Of a DNA stretch of 64,000 nucleotides, positions 25,501 through 37,792 are shown in pieces. The number at the start of each line of letters is the position of its first letter. Position 1 is the first letter of the stretch. This DNA comes from Membranipora membranacea (taxonomy: Eukaryota > Bryozoa > Gymnolaemata > Cheilostomatida > Membraniporidae): positions 8,372,001 to 8,436,000 of the forward strand of contig OU612065.1 of assembly GCA_914767715.1 (NCBI GenBank), in the 5' to 3' direction. Made by a program: the position numbers and the translations under genes. The notes beneath the pieces are model-generated. The model made no database searches. It saw only the letters and a program-made list of their open reading frames with translations, and was not told where the DNA came from.

Positions 25501-28500
25501 TTGGCACACGGCCATTTTAAAAAAAAGTGGCCACTTGACAAGGCTAGGTAACGCCTTTTGTGCAATTCAAGCCCAATTCTTTGATGAATTTCATTCACAA
25601 TAGCTTACCCTCATTTTCTGTTGTCGAGGACACAAATACAAGTCGAGACATCTTTCAAACCTCTCATTGATATATCTTTTATAGGCAGGAACAGCTCTCA
25701 TCGACGAGTATTTCTTTGGTATAAAATTCTGTCTCCTATCTTCGGTTTCTGTATCCTGCCATTTATCGAGCTCTTGTTTGGAGAAGAGATACTCAGCTGG
25801 AGGGTTATAGGACTCAGCGTGACCTGGTAATACCATCTTAGGCGCTGGTATATGCATCTTCAGTCTGAATCTATCGTGCTGGTAAAAAATGTGGAAAAAG
25901 TGAGAAGTTTGTAGAATTAAGACGATCAAAGTAAATAGTAAATAAAACTACAGGGAAAGCCTTGATAAACAACTTGTAATTTCGTTATTGTGGAGCGACA
26001 CTTTCTTATCTTGATGAGTACGAAAAACGTCATACTGATTGTGAGATTGTAAGATAACAAGTTGTCATATTGATGGTGTTAACAGTTTCTTCTCCTAGCA
26101 AGTGTTTAATAGTTTACATGTGTCAGGTGGGAAGTCAATCTTACCATACCATGTTTCATTCTCAAATAAATATATCGTTGTGTGAACAAAGAAATATAAG
26201 AGCGGACACTATATTATTGACAAGCATTCCAGGTGTTACTGTGCACGTGACATTCAAGATCTCGTCACCTTCAACTCGGTGTGGTTTCAGAAAAATCAGA
26301 CACCAATCCAATCACCGCACATTGAAACAAAAATAAAAATGAATTTTGGTGCTTTGCTCTGACTGTGATGAGTATTTTGAAGAACAAGGTAAGCAATCAT
26401 TTGACTGCTAGAATACCTCATTGCTATAACCATTACTTGCCGCTTAGACCTCAGAAAATGGAGATTCTCATCGCTTTCACACTTTTTTACTAATGGGTGC
26501 AACTATCACATAACACAAAAAAGAAGAAGTGAGCCTACAATCGCTCCCGTCCATGCTGCAGTCATGAGCTGATAATCCACTTTATAGTATCCAAATCAAC
26601 GTGAACAAATTGAGAGGAATCAAATCCGGAATCGAATCTCTGTACTGCATGATTCGTTGGTTAGATAATTTAATATGCTCAGCAAAAGTATTCTGTATAT
26701 GACTGGCATACTGCAGGTGAGCCTTCAGCAATCAGTGAGCAGAGAAATCACAGTACAGAAACATGCAATAGGAACTAAAAAATTTGTTGAAACACACCTC
26801 ATCCTCGTTTGTCCAGATATCATAATAGACCTGATCGTCCTTCTGTGCATCTTCTAACTCCTTATTTCTCTGTGAGGGTGTCTTCATCCATCCCATCTTC
26901 ATACTGTGGACCATCTTACCAACCTGTCAGTCAGTAAAGATCAACACAAATTTGAGTCACAATGTTTGTGTTCCAGTAGAATTCCATCAGACCACTCACT
27001 CACATCGATTAATTATGTTGACAAACTTCAATATTTTGTCAACCTAGTCAAAATCAGACTGGCAGTAAGTCAAAAACGAAAATTTCGGTCAAAACAAGTT
27101 TATCTGGATATGATCTATTATTTTACCTTCAATCTTTCCCAGTTGGAAGGTATGAAGCTACGTTTACTCTCGGGTCGATTGCTGAGTGGATGTATCATGG
27201 TATCCTTCTCAAACGCTGCTGGCCAGTCTTCCATAAAGGGGTTCACATCTCCGTCAGCAAATTTGCCTTCTTTGAGTCGTTGAATAACAGCACAGTCCTC
27301 TCGAGATAATACAATATTCTGTCCAGTCTGTGGGTCTTTCACTGTGCGCCTACAAAGTCGACAATATCACTGAAAAGTACTGAGGGGAAAAGGTTGTTCG
27401 AAAATTGTCCTCAGTTATTTAAGATAATATAAATGTGTTCCTGAAAGTCCAATAACAATGACTCGCATAACGGCATAGAAATAGACATAGGACTCATAGC
27501 ATTGATTTCATCTGTTTTCTCGATTCTTACCAGTAATCAGGGTTTTCAGACTTCTCAATTAGGTTGTCTAACTCATCCCCAGTTTTTGGCTTGAGGATCT
27601 TTTTACCCGAGAGATCGTATCCTATATGTGGATACTCCTCATACCACTCCTTGGGTACATTTCCAACTGTGTTTCTCAAGTCCTGGGTGAATAGAGAAAA
27701 TGATGTTATCAATAAAAACTAGTATTATAGCTAGCTAAAAGCAAACAGGGGGCACTGAACCATCTGTCACATTGTCTGACTATCATACCGTGACATGAAA
27801 CCAAAACAGCTTTTTGTTTTATGTATAAACTGACCTCTTCATCAGATGAATCATACTCATACTCGTTAATTTTCGGCAGAGTAGCGATGTTTTCTTTTGA
27901 AGCACCATCCTGAAAAGTAATAATGACATATTGTTATTGGTACAAATTCTTACATTGTTACATCGCACATTTCTTTTAACTGGATAAATATTTACTGGAT
28001 TAACTCTCTGAATTCAGCAAAATATTGACAGGCGGTAAAACCTTAGCTCAGTTATTGATAACAGTTGAATCACACATGGATTTGACTTAATTCGTTTGTT
28101 GAATTAATTGGGCAATTAATGAATGCATGTCATCATGGTGCCTATTTGTAGATAAGGTTTGCATGTTGCTCATCGTACTCCTTGTTGTTAGGAAGTCAGA
28201 TCACTGACCCCAGTGGATGCCAACAGGTTTGTCTCCGCACATATGCTCGTAATGACAAGCTTACTTGAACACACCTGGTTCTGATTATTTTCTCCTTCAT
28301 CGCTGTCTGATAACCAATCACTATCTTCTTCCTCGTCTTCATCATCCTCAGAGAGTCCAGAGAATTCGCTGCCACCACTCTCTTCTACTTCACTATCTGT
28401 ACTATCACCATCTCCGCTTACATCATCAGAATCAGGCTGTGTATCAGCGAGAAATAAGGGATCCTCTTCTTTTTCAGCATCCTACAAGCATAAAATGGTG

Positions 28501-29066
28501 GAGATTGAGTGTTCCAGTGAGAACCAGTTTTATGCACATAATATTAAGCCCTAGTGAATTAATAAAAATAGTATATACATATATATATATATATATATAT
28601 TTCTCTCTTCACTATCTATCTGTTACTGTGTGTACTGTATTTGACCATGGATATATATAGTAGAGACTATAACTCCTTGATTAATCTATATTGTCAAAAC
28701 AAGGAGTTTATCAAAAATACGTGTTGCATTGCTGTAGTATATAAAGAAATACCAGATAGGCAGACCCATAGGGCAGACTTAGTCTTGACGCAGAGTGTGA
28801 CAACATGGCTCAACTTAACTGGAGGCATGTTAAAATTTATTATTCTATATATATATATTGTTGTGCCAATCCAGCCACAGTGAGCAATGATGAATTAATG
28901 GCCACTGGCGCCAAGTTACGGACAGGGTTTCATGATGGATACTGGGTAGAGCCTATTAAAAAGAGATATGTCATATTACCTTGGTTTTCTCAGGGGCTGG
29001 ATGGGTTTCTGAGGTGGGTTTCTTTTCAGAAGAAGGCCTCTCACGTTTTCTACTGGAGGCTGCCAT
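19558..29066 (-). CDS. BOP1: BOP1 ribosome biogenesis WD-repeat protein
   Basis: Sixteen coding exons join in phase to 750 residues (human has 746): 28980-29066, 28275-28481, 27835-27909, 27531-27682, 27127-27349, 26798-26923, 25609-25878, 25001-25081, 24495-24564, 24042-24174, 21932-22035, 21434-21522, 20796-20981, 20205-20392, 19988-20095, 19558-19711. The N-terminus is charged with an Asp/Glu/Ser tract. The BOP1NT domain follows ([27 protein letters not shown]-like [44 protein letters not shown]). The C-terminal half is a WD40 propeller ([40 protein letters not shown] at the end). BOP1 (yeast Erb1) forms the PeBoW complex with PES1 and WDR12 in the nucleolus, needed for 28S/5.8S rRNA processing and 60S maturation. 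It shares a short intergenic region with HSF1. Confidence 0.97.
20727..20746. repeat. Partial copy of the AGACTTAATAAT palindrome
   Basis: ATAGACTTAATAATTAT in a BOP1 intron matches half of the palindromes at 42958-42994 and 57896-57928. It is short and may be coincidental in AT-rich DNA. Confidence 0.25.
21262..21345 (-). ncRNA. Weak C/D-box snoRNA-like candidate in a BOP1 intron
   Basis: On the minus strand inside the intron between coding exons 11 and 12, GATGATGA (a box C match) is followed about 65-70 bases later by CTGA (a box D match). Introns of ribosome-biogenesis genes often host such RNAs. The terminal stem is poor and I see no clear guide stretch, so this is only a candidate. Confidence 0.12.
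22359..22484. mobile_element. MITE family copy 3, internally deleted
   Basis: In a BOP1 intron, TTGGTCTTTCAATTAGACAA at the left and an inverted TTAGTTGAAAG..GAAAGACCCCA at the right bound sequence that matches the centre and right part of 17124-17385 (CCCAAATCGCTCACTC, GATTTTGGCTGTTT). It is about half the length of that copy. Confidence 0.6.
22780..22832. mobile_element. AATGAACTAAAC palindrome cluster
   Basis: Three direct copies of CAATGAACTAAA and one inverted TTTAGTTCATTG lie together in a BOP1 intron. The flanks CTCGCACC and CTCTCACC differ by one base, like a decayed 8-bp target duplication. The arm sequence is the same as in the palindrome at 4932-4959. Confidence 0.5.
25494..25548. 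repeat. 55-bp hairpin in a BOP1 intron
   Basis: Arms CCTAGCCTTG and CAAGGCTAGG enclose a second inverted pair (GGCCA..TGGCC) and an A-run. AGGTAAC occurs at both edges, which could be a target duplication. Probably another foldback insertion. Confidence 0.45.
28572..28600. repeat. (TA)n microsatellite in BOP1 intron 1
   Basis: A run of TA units with one interruption lies between the first two BOP1 coding exons. Confidence 0.88.
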
Positions 29067-29275
29067 TTTGGTTGTAGACAAAGATCCTACTGGATAAAAA
29101 CAAGAACAATCCGGGCGCACATACAAAACTACCCTCCGATAAAATTCACAATTTTCATATTTGATTTAGGTTCCTAAGCAATGTCATGCGCATAAGCACA
29201 GTTCCGATCAATCATACAATTAGTGAGTGTGAGACTAAAAAACTTTGTTACACAAAAAGAACAATAACTTTGAAA
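29067..29275. promoter_or_regulatory. Shared BOP1/HSF1 bidirectional promoter region
   Basis: Only 209 bases separate the BOP1 start codon (minus) and the HSF1 start codon (plus), so both 5' UTRs and promoters must be here unless upstream exons exist. I see no TATA box at a convincing distance and no well-formed heat shock element (alternating nGAAn). A more upstream in-frame HSF1 ATG at 29186 exists inside this gap. Mammalian BOP1 and HSF1 are also divergent neighbours. Confidence 0.7.
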
Positions 29276-32200
29276 ATGGATGGGAAGAGAGTGAAACCTA
29301 TTGAGCACCCTTCAATATTTGTGCAACCTGGAACTATTCCTGCTTTTCTCCTGAAGCTGAGGAATTTGCTAGACGATCCTGATTGCGACCATCTTATTTC
29401 ATGGGACCCAGTAAGTGCAGTTAGATCATGATACTCATGTTGATACCTAATCCTAACCTAATACCTAATCCTAACGAAGTCGAGTGTATTCACATAACTT
29501 AGCCTTACTAACTAGTTGTAAATAAGCACTGTATGAATCGATTGGTGAAAAATTGTCTTCACCCAGGGATCTATTAATTAGGCCTCCTTGCTGCTGAATA
29601 GCTAGCTTGCTTGGTTTATTGCATCAAACAATTTTATACCTTGATAGGCTAAGACATATTCATATATGGTAGAATGCTCACACTCTGTACAGTCATGTTT
29701 CCTTTCAAAACGGCAGCGTACATGACTACATTGGGTCCTTATTGACCTATACTAGGCCTGCAACAGGTTCTGTAGACATTAACAGCTTTATTAAAGGCAT
29801 GTTCCGATAAACTGTTGTTGGGTGGAGCAGCGTTTTACATTGTTAGTAATGCTCTTGGACGCCATTTCACCTAAACTCATAACCCAGCACACTCTTAGCT
29901 GACACAGATGAGGCACACAGCCTCTCTTCCTGGTGATGCTGACAACTTACTTGTTGTAAGAGTTAGTTGACAAATATTCCATATTCCATCCTTCATGATC
30001 TGATTTTTTTCAGGATGGCAGCAGCTTTCACCTGTATGACCAGACATTATTTGCAAAAGAGATTTTACCACAGTACTTCAAACACAACAATCTGGCTAGC
30101 TTTATACGACAGCTCAATATGTGTGAGTATGAGCGCAAGAAGACACGAGGGAGTGCTCTCAGAGGAGAGAAATAAGACATGCTAGGCATCAATCTCCTCT
30201 CTTTTATTCTTGCATTAAAACTTTTTCACTTGTGGATATCGCTGTTACACGTTAATCCTAGAAGTTGACACACTCAGCAAACAAGAGTATCAATAACATA
30301 AGTTTCAATAATCTGGTTCATATATTGGTGATTCATAGGGCTAGAAAAAAAACAGCACATAAAAAGTTACATGATTGACTGCAAATCGTCATTAATAGGC
30401 TGCGTTGAGATTCAAGTCTGTGCATATATAACCTGACATGCATCATTTAATGCATTCAGATGGCTTTAAGAAGATCTCGACTATAGAACATGGTGGACTG
30501 CACTCAAAGGATGACATGGAGTTCCAAAATCCATATTTTGTCCGAGATGAAGCTGGACTGATGGCCAACATAAAAAGAAAGGTAACCAATTAAAACCTGA
30601 CTGTTTTAACAGGCTGGGAAAGTAAAGAACTTTGTTTTTTCATCTGAAAATGACAATATGAGTGATACACCAAAACCCTGGACATCCTGTCGCAAGTGCG
30701 CCAAGCGTCTGTCTGAAATGATTGTTACTCTCACCACAAACATTGGTATTCACAACAGGGCCTAGTAACCCAAATATTGTAATTACTCTAATCCTGGCCA
30801 TAAAACATACCCATGAGAGTGGCTAGTGACCCTGAGAGTACAAATATTGCTCTAATCCTTACACTGACAACAAAATTACAAACAAGTTCCCTGTATTAGC
30901 GTACCATAACCCCACCATTACCCCGGTACCATAACCCCAGTACTATTACCCCATAGTAATACATAAAGATGCAGTGTATCATATTGAAAAAATTCATATG
31001 CAATGAGGTTATAATAAAATATTAAATGTATAGATAAATATAAGGACTCTTATTTGCATCATAATATATGACATAGGCCTACATTCATCTTCTTAACATG
31101 ACTATGTATGCAGAACATTGCAGGTGAAAGATGAATATAGATTAATCGATGTCGATGACTTGCTTTTGATTCACCTTTTATCCTTTTTTGAGCCGTGTCA
31201 GATAATGTCTCATTTTGTATCTCTGATCATTTCATAAGTAACACATCATAAGAAGAGAAAGTTTTCAAACGGCATTCAGCATTGCCATTTGACCAGGGTC
31301 AATTTATCATATCGTTCTTGATATTTGTGTGTCATAGGCATGCTTTAGGTGTTACCAGTCAACACCTGACTTAATTTTAGGTTTTGTATTAAGCAAGCAT
31401 GAAGATGCTGAAGGTGTTTAGACCAGTTGTACCTTCAGGTTCCTTTCTATTACATGACCAATTTGTACCAAAGCTCTATTCTTTTAGAATCCAAGAGCTG
31501 AAAGAACAATTAGCGTGAGTAGACAATGGTTCACAGTATATTCCCTGGCAATCACTGAGTGAAAAATCGTTACCATAGCTAAATAAGTTCTTTCATCTCA
31601 GGTCTTTGTTCATCTCAAACAATTACTGCTTTGAAAGAATGTCTAGCACACTTTCAAAGCTCCATGGTGATTGTCTGATAATAATGGAATTACTTAAATT
31701 GTAACCCCATTTTCTAGGTTTGTTTGTGTGCAGGGCTTTATCACCTCAAGAGTGGTGGTTCCAACAAAGTCTCTATAATGTTTTAATTATTACCTAATCC
31801 ATTGACAATGACAATAAGAGCAGGTGTGAATCAATATGAGGTACAGGCACTTCTATGTCTAGCTCATGGCCACCATTATACCCTGGCGCATCATTACTCC
31901 TGTAGGCAGCTGCAATAATAAGCCTTTGCCCTGTCTCAATACTGTCCTTGATTTAAATAAACTCAGGAAAATTTAAAAGATACCAATGTCCAATCTATAC
32001 TTGATTAATTTCACATTCCTAAGACCTCAACTGAGATGGCATATCATATTTCCAAACTTATTTCAGGTAGTTTGAAGGCCATTGAGTTGATGATAGTTTT
32101 CGTAATTTGGCAATTCCTTTAACACCTTGTTTGTACTTTATCGTGTTTAGCAAGGGTCTCAAAGTATACGAGATAAGCTAACTGAATATGGAGCTCTTCA

Positions 32201-35200
32201 GCCTACCCAAGTCGGCGAAGTATTGGTTGATGTTAAAGACTTAAAACATACACAGGACAATATGAGTGAACAGCTGGACGTCATGAAGAGAGAAAACAGT
32301 GCACTATGGAGGGAGATTGCTTCCCTGAGACAAAAACATACACAGCAGCAGCATATTATCAATAAGGTTAGTGGTGGGGACCTGCTGTGAGCTTCTGGCA
32401 GCAATATTAAAAACTAGATGTACCTTATGTACTTTTTTAATCACATATTCCTAAGGACTATTGATTTCTTATCTGGTCAACCAAGCCTGCCTGGTAATTA
32501 TCAGAAATTGATCACACAGTTTCGTTTTGATGTGATGACTCATGTAACAGTGTCGATAGCTTGGAAACTAGGTGATGCTTGTGGTGTATCAAAAATTCTT
32601 TTGTGATACAGTTGATACAATTTATGATGACTATGGCAAGTAATAGCCGTAACATGAAAAGGTCTTTACCCATGATTGAAGTCGGGCCTTCGTCAAAGTC
32701 AAGACGTCCTGAACCTCCCAACTACTCTACATCTGACTCAGGCGGCAGTGACCAGATACAGCAGGTATTTTATTGAATACATAAAACTCTTTCTGGTCAG
32801 GTTATGAAATGACAAAGCAAATTTAGATTTGGGTGGTGGAAATATATTTGGTTACATGTCCTAACAGCTGCTCATTATGTAACCATGTCTGCTTCACAGT
32901 TGTGGTATTCAATTAATTAACTCCAAGTAAAGAAATCTGTACTATGTGACCGATGAGCAAACAGTGAGAGGGTTTAACACAAACACTCTCATTGTTCACT
33001 TGGTAACGATCGAGGTTGTCTAGTGGTCTCTGAAGACTGTGGTTGTCCATCTGTGATCTGGAGAGTATGGTCTCATACAACTACCCTCCCCACACTGTAG
33101 ACAAATCTTTTTGCCGTATAACACAGAAAACATTAGTCTCATGACTTTGTTAGGTGACTACCTCTTATGTGATATGAAAAAGCTGCTTTATTCTACTCTT
33201 CAATCCATTCGCATTAGAATTTTCTTGTAATAATTATGTTGGAAATTTGTTGGACATCATTCCTCATCTTTTTACCACCATGATTGCTTTATTCACATGA
33301 AATATAAGCAGTACATAAAATGCATGTTTGGCTTTACAATCTCCCATTATATAGAGTAATATATTGTCTGGATCAGGGCACAGTGTCGGCTCATCGACAG
33401 GTCATGGTATTACAATCAGAGACATAACTGACGATGATGAACTTATCTCACCCGATCTTCACAATAACCCAGCAATCGAGCCATCAGTGAGTGCTGGAAT
33501 ACAATTGGCAACATCTCTCCATAATTAATACAAATAACCCTCCATTCCTCCTGTAAATTATGTGGGGCATGAACTTCCTCATTCACCAAATATTGCTGAG
33601 CAACTTTCATTTCTAAAAACACCACACTTGTTTGGTTTCATCCTGTGAATTGATAGATACCATTATCCAGAAAATCACATTGGCAGTTTTGCCAATGCTC
33701 AACCTTACATTTCAAGAACACCACTGTTTCTTTAGTCTCTCTTCGTGTTTTATCACAAAGGCTTGCTTTTGAAAATGTTCAATGACTAAGCAAGCAGGCA
33801 TGTCCTGGCATCAAGTTGGGACCAAATGATAATCCTTCCCAGTTTCTTCTGTCAAGCATCTGTTGTCACTTCTAGTAGCATTAATAAAAGAGACCGCATT
33901 GATGCGTTTTAAATGTGTTGAATCCTCAAACCAGCAAAATTTGATCCTATCTGTGCTACGAATGTGTCATATTGGATTTCGCTCAACTAAATTCCAATTG
34001 GCATCGACACCGTCGTTCATCTGATCTTCAGATTTTGCCATTCAGTGCATGTATGTTAATTTGTCATTCAGGATTTGCTGGTCGCGATAGATGATGCCCC
34101 TGTACCCACTACAGTGAATGATATCCCAGTGATGTCAGGGCTGGACTGCAGCTCAACTTCTGGACCGCTGGTTGCTAGAAGTCCTGGCTCATCGTTCAAC
34201 GCTGGTCTCGTCAAAACTCAGCTATCTGAGAATGTACACGAAGTACAGACAGACATAGATATACTTAGGGAACTGTTTAGCACCGACTCACTGAATGTCC
34301 CACAAGACACATTTATGGATGTAAGTGATGCTGGTCAAGGTTTTGGAGTTTAACAACAGTGCTCTATACATAAATATAGTCAGCATCCGCATCAATATTT
34401 GTTGATGGTATTACTAGCTTGAATTACTCAACTGTTTTGATTGGGGATACCAACCAATGTAGACTAGTTGGTACCACTACTGTAAAGACTTGTGTAAGTT
34501 ATGGCATTGCTCTCATAGCAGGCAGAAAAGAGACACTCTCAAATATACATCTTATCAGATAAAAGTATCTACCGCTGTAATCCTAAACAAACATTCACAC
34601 AGGACTACCTTGACGCATTCATCTATCACTTTACTTTCAGATTTTTGATCAGCCTAGCAGCGGCGCAAATTACCAGCTCACACCTAGCTCTGTAAGTAAG
34701 ATATTGATTTAAAATGACTCCTAAGGTGTGCGCTTGTAATGTGTAATTGCTGTAACAAGAGGAGCATCAGCACCTACCATATTATTAGCCCCCATCCATA
34801 TTGTGTTCAACCTTGTCACTCCTGCATGATGTCATTCATCACATATATTTGAAGACATGCTCTTTGTGATCTAAAGCTTCTGACAGGTAAATCATTTGTG
34901 TTTTGTAATAAAGGGTTGTGTAGTTCAGAGCCGGTAACCCAAGTTGTTGTGCTGTTACAATCTGAGCAGGGCCTAATTGAGATTTAGTCATCTTGTTGGG
35001 ATGATGATCTCACGCATGCACATATGTTGTTCTTTGCTTCTAGAATTTACCAATACTGGATCTGGATGAATTGATGAAACAAGACAGCAGTAGTGAGAAA
35101 AATGGAAATAAAAGTAAAAATCAGCAGTTATCTGAACTTATGTCCCCAACCACTGACTTAGATGGTCTGATTGGAGGCATGATTACTGTACACGGAGGTC

Positions 35201-35989
35201 AGCATAACACTGTTCCAAATTTATTTCTTTCAAAGACTCAGAAAAGGGTTTAAACATAACAGTAACTCACATGTATACAATTTAGCTGATATCATCCAGC
35301 ACCTTAGGCTTTTCGCTGCTGTTTATTTGATATTTGGAGCCCAGTGTTTGCACATTGTGTGCCCTTTGAGCTATTCGATACACTGACTGAGGTCAAGTTC
35401 ATGCAAATGTTGTGATAATGTTCAACCCACCATTACCTTCGAAGTTGTTGTATTTGTTGGACAATGGAAGCGCATCCTTAAATATCTAACGCCCATGTCC
35501 GCTCTTACAGAGAAAACAAGTCCCTGACTGGTGAATTACCAAGACACAACCTGCTCATAGTTTAGAGCCAAAGACTTAGTAAGGAAAGACTTTTTTTTTC
35601 TTGTTTGTAGCAAAGATACAAAACTTTACTTAGGCCTCATGCTAAGGCAGTATCAAAAATTCCATTACGGAGTATGCAATGAAGGAATTGAGGTGGGATG
35701 GCTCAATATTGAAACCTTATAAAGTACCAAAGAACTGCATCAAGCCAACGGTTCTTTATCACACACTTTCATAGTGTCATGGTTATAACGACCTCACTAC
35801 CCTCTATTGAACTAAGGATTTCAGGTCTTTAGAATATAATTACTGAACTTATTAATGTTGTCTTTCTATTTCCTTACAGATGATGATCTAGATGGGGCTC
35901 TGAAAGATTTGATAGAACCTATTGGCCAATCTGCTAGCAGTGAGGCAGCTATTTCATCTCAGATTATCTCCAGTAATGACCTTGATTGA
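29276..35989 (+). CDS. HSF1: Heat shock transcription factor (HSF1-like)
   Basis: Eleven coding exons join in phase to 485 residues: 29276-29410, 30014-30122, 30460-30581, 31488-31514, 32151-32366, 32612-32764, 33355-33486, 34072-34320, 34641-34691, 35044-35197, 35880-35989. The winged-helix DNA-binding domain covers about residues 18-120 ([31 protein letters not shown]). The HR-A/B coiled coil that drives trimerisation covers about 140-215 ([30 protein letters not shown]). The C-terminal half is Ser/Asp-rich with acidic and hydrophobic clusters ([38 protein letters not shown]), as expected for regulatory and activation regions. HSFs trimerise on stress and activate chaperone genes through heat shock elements. 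I chose the ATG at 29276; an in-frame ATG at 29186 would add 30 residues. Exon 4 is only 27 nt. Confidence 0.95.
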
Positions 35990-37762
35990 TCCACTCTCTA
36001 TTTGTGGTGGATGAGAATTTGAAGATGGATGTGACAGATCCTGCCAAGCTGGTGGGGACAATAAGGTTTTGCTCCGACTAAGCTGTGAAAGTTGCGAGAG
36101 ACATCAAAATAAGTTAGCTATGGGGAGACTGATATTCTAACTTACTCAATTTAACATGCACTCAGAAGAATAGTAAAGTTTCACATTCTGTTCCCATAAT
36201 TGGCCCATCACTGCAGGTCAGGTTATATGTGGGTATGTAACTATCCCTCCTAAAGCTCCATGTCAAATGGAGTAAATAATTAACTTCCCATTTTCTGTTG
36301 ATAAATTTCTTACACTATTTCTTTTTAATCAAATCTGAGCATTCATGTTCTGCCATATTCATTTTCTCAAATGTGAATGTCTCTAGTACTTACCATAGGA
36401 TAGCATATTTAAAAAAAAAGATTAATTCTTTGTTAGAGACTTAGATAGGCCCATCCGAGGTTATCCAAAAATAGGTTGTTGATAAACTTTTCTGTCTACA
36501 AAGAAGGGAACACATCTGTGGGTACAATCACAGAGTTTGGCTGTATGTGGCTGCAGTGGCTGGTGGTAAAAAGCTTCCCATTCAATCTTATCCCTGTGAA
36601 CACCAGGAAACTCTACAATAAGAAGGAGCTGTGTAATTATTTTGTATATTGACTGTAATATACTTTGATCATCATTATTATTATATCGACAGGTATTGCA
36701 ATATTATGTACGAGTCTGAAATTTGATATTTTTCTATCCTGATTTGAAACTTTGTGTGTAATTTTGCTTTGAGACTATTATCAGTGATTTTGAGTTCTAT
36801 TTTTAATAGAAATACTGTGCATGCCATGCTAACTCTGCCTGTGTGTTGTGTTTTGAATATATATTTGAGTTATCATCCTGTATTCGTGGTAACACTTGCT
36901 CAGTTAATTTGGGTGGTTGGTACTCCTAATTGAGTTTTTCCTGCACAACTAGTACTGGCCAGATATACCATTGTGCTCAAATTATGATTTCATGTGGGTT
37001 ATCACATCCAGTCATTGTAATGCAATGAAGGGTGAAAAGTGGTCAGCTTATGACAGCCAGAAGTCTTATTATATATTCCATCTGTTAGATCAAATCAGTA
37101 TGTTAAGCTGCAGCTGTTCTCTGTCTAAGGATACAAGACTTACTGCTAAATGACTTGGTTGTGACACTTGGTTTGCACAATGATTTACACCTCGGAAGGT
37201 CTCTGCTCTCCTCTAGCACCTATGTGTGACATGCCAATACAGCTTTCACAGCTTTTTGATGGAAATTTCTTTTGAATTTACCATTCTCTGTAATAGCCTC
37301 AGTTCTCATTGTATGACGTTTTGGATGGGTACGGTAATGCAGGGCTCCTACTAATATTGTTGAAATCAAGATTGAGGGCTATGGATATGTTGATGAGCTT
37401 TGATACGGTATCGCATGTCACTGGGAGAGCTCCTTATTCGGCTTAGTCCTCTGGAGTGTCTGGATGTTCGCTGACAAACTCCACAAAGTTCTTAGAAGTG
37501 TAAGTAGTCTGACTTATAAGGAGTCAGGTTTTTGTGTGTGTTGAATTGGTTTATTGTGGTTTATCCAACTGCGAAATTAGAAATCTTTTGAGATTGATTC
37601 TGCAAGGCTTGCAGGGCACTTGGTACTCCTAAGGCTGCAGAGTAATTGCATAGCTTTTGGGAGGCACATTATTTTGCAATTGTGAACCAGAATCAATTAC
37701 TAATATTGGTCCTCTCTCAATTGTATCCTTGAATACTACGTATATCAATGTGTGTCTTTCAG
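35990..37762. other. HSF1 3' region and upstream region of the HSF paralogue
   Basis: I searched this interval for the missing DNA-binding domain of the downstream paralogue (RQLNMYGF-like or KHNN-like coding) and found none in any frame. It should contain the HSF1 3' UTR and the paralogue's promoter. The TTTCAG acceptor before 37763 implies an upstream exon for the paralogue. Confidence 0.5.
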
Positions 37763-37792
37763 AAAATATTACAAATTATTAGGGCGGACATC

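Noticed and set aside
29067-29275. Heat shock elements in the shared BOP1/HSF1 promoter
   Set aside because: Only scattered GAA and TTC triplets occur; no run of three properly spaced inverted units is present.
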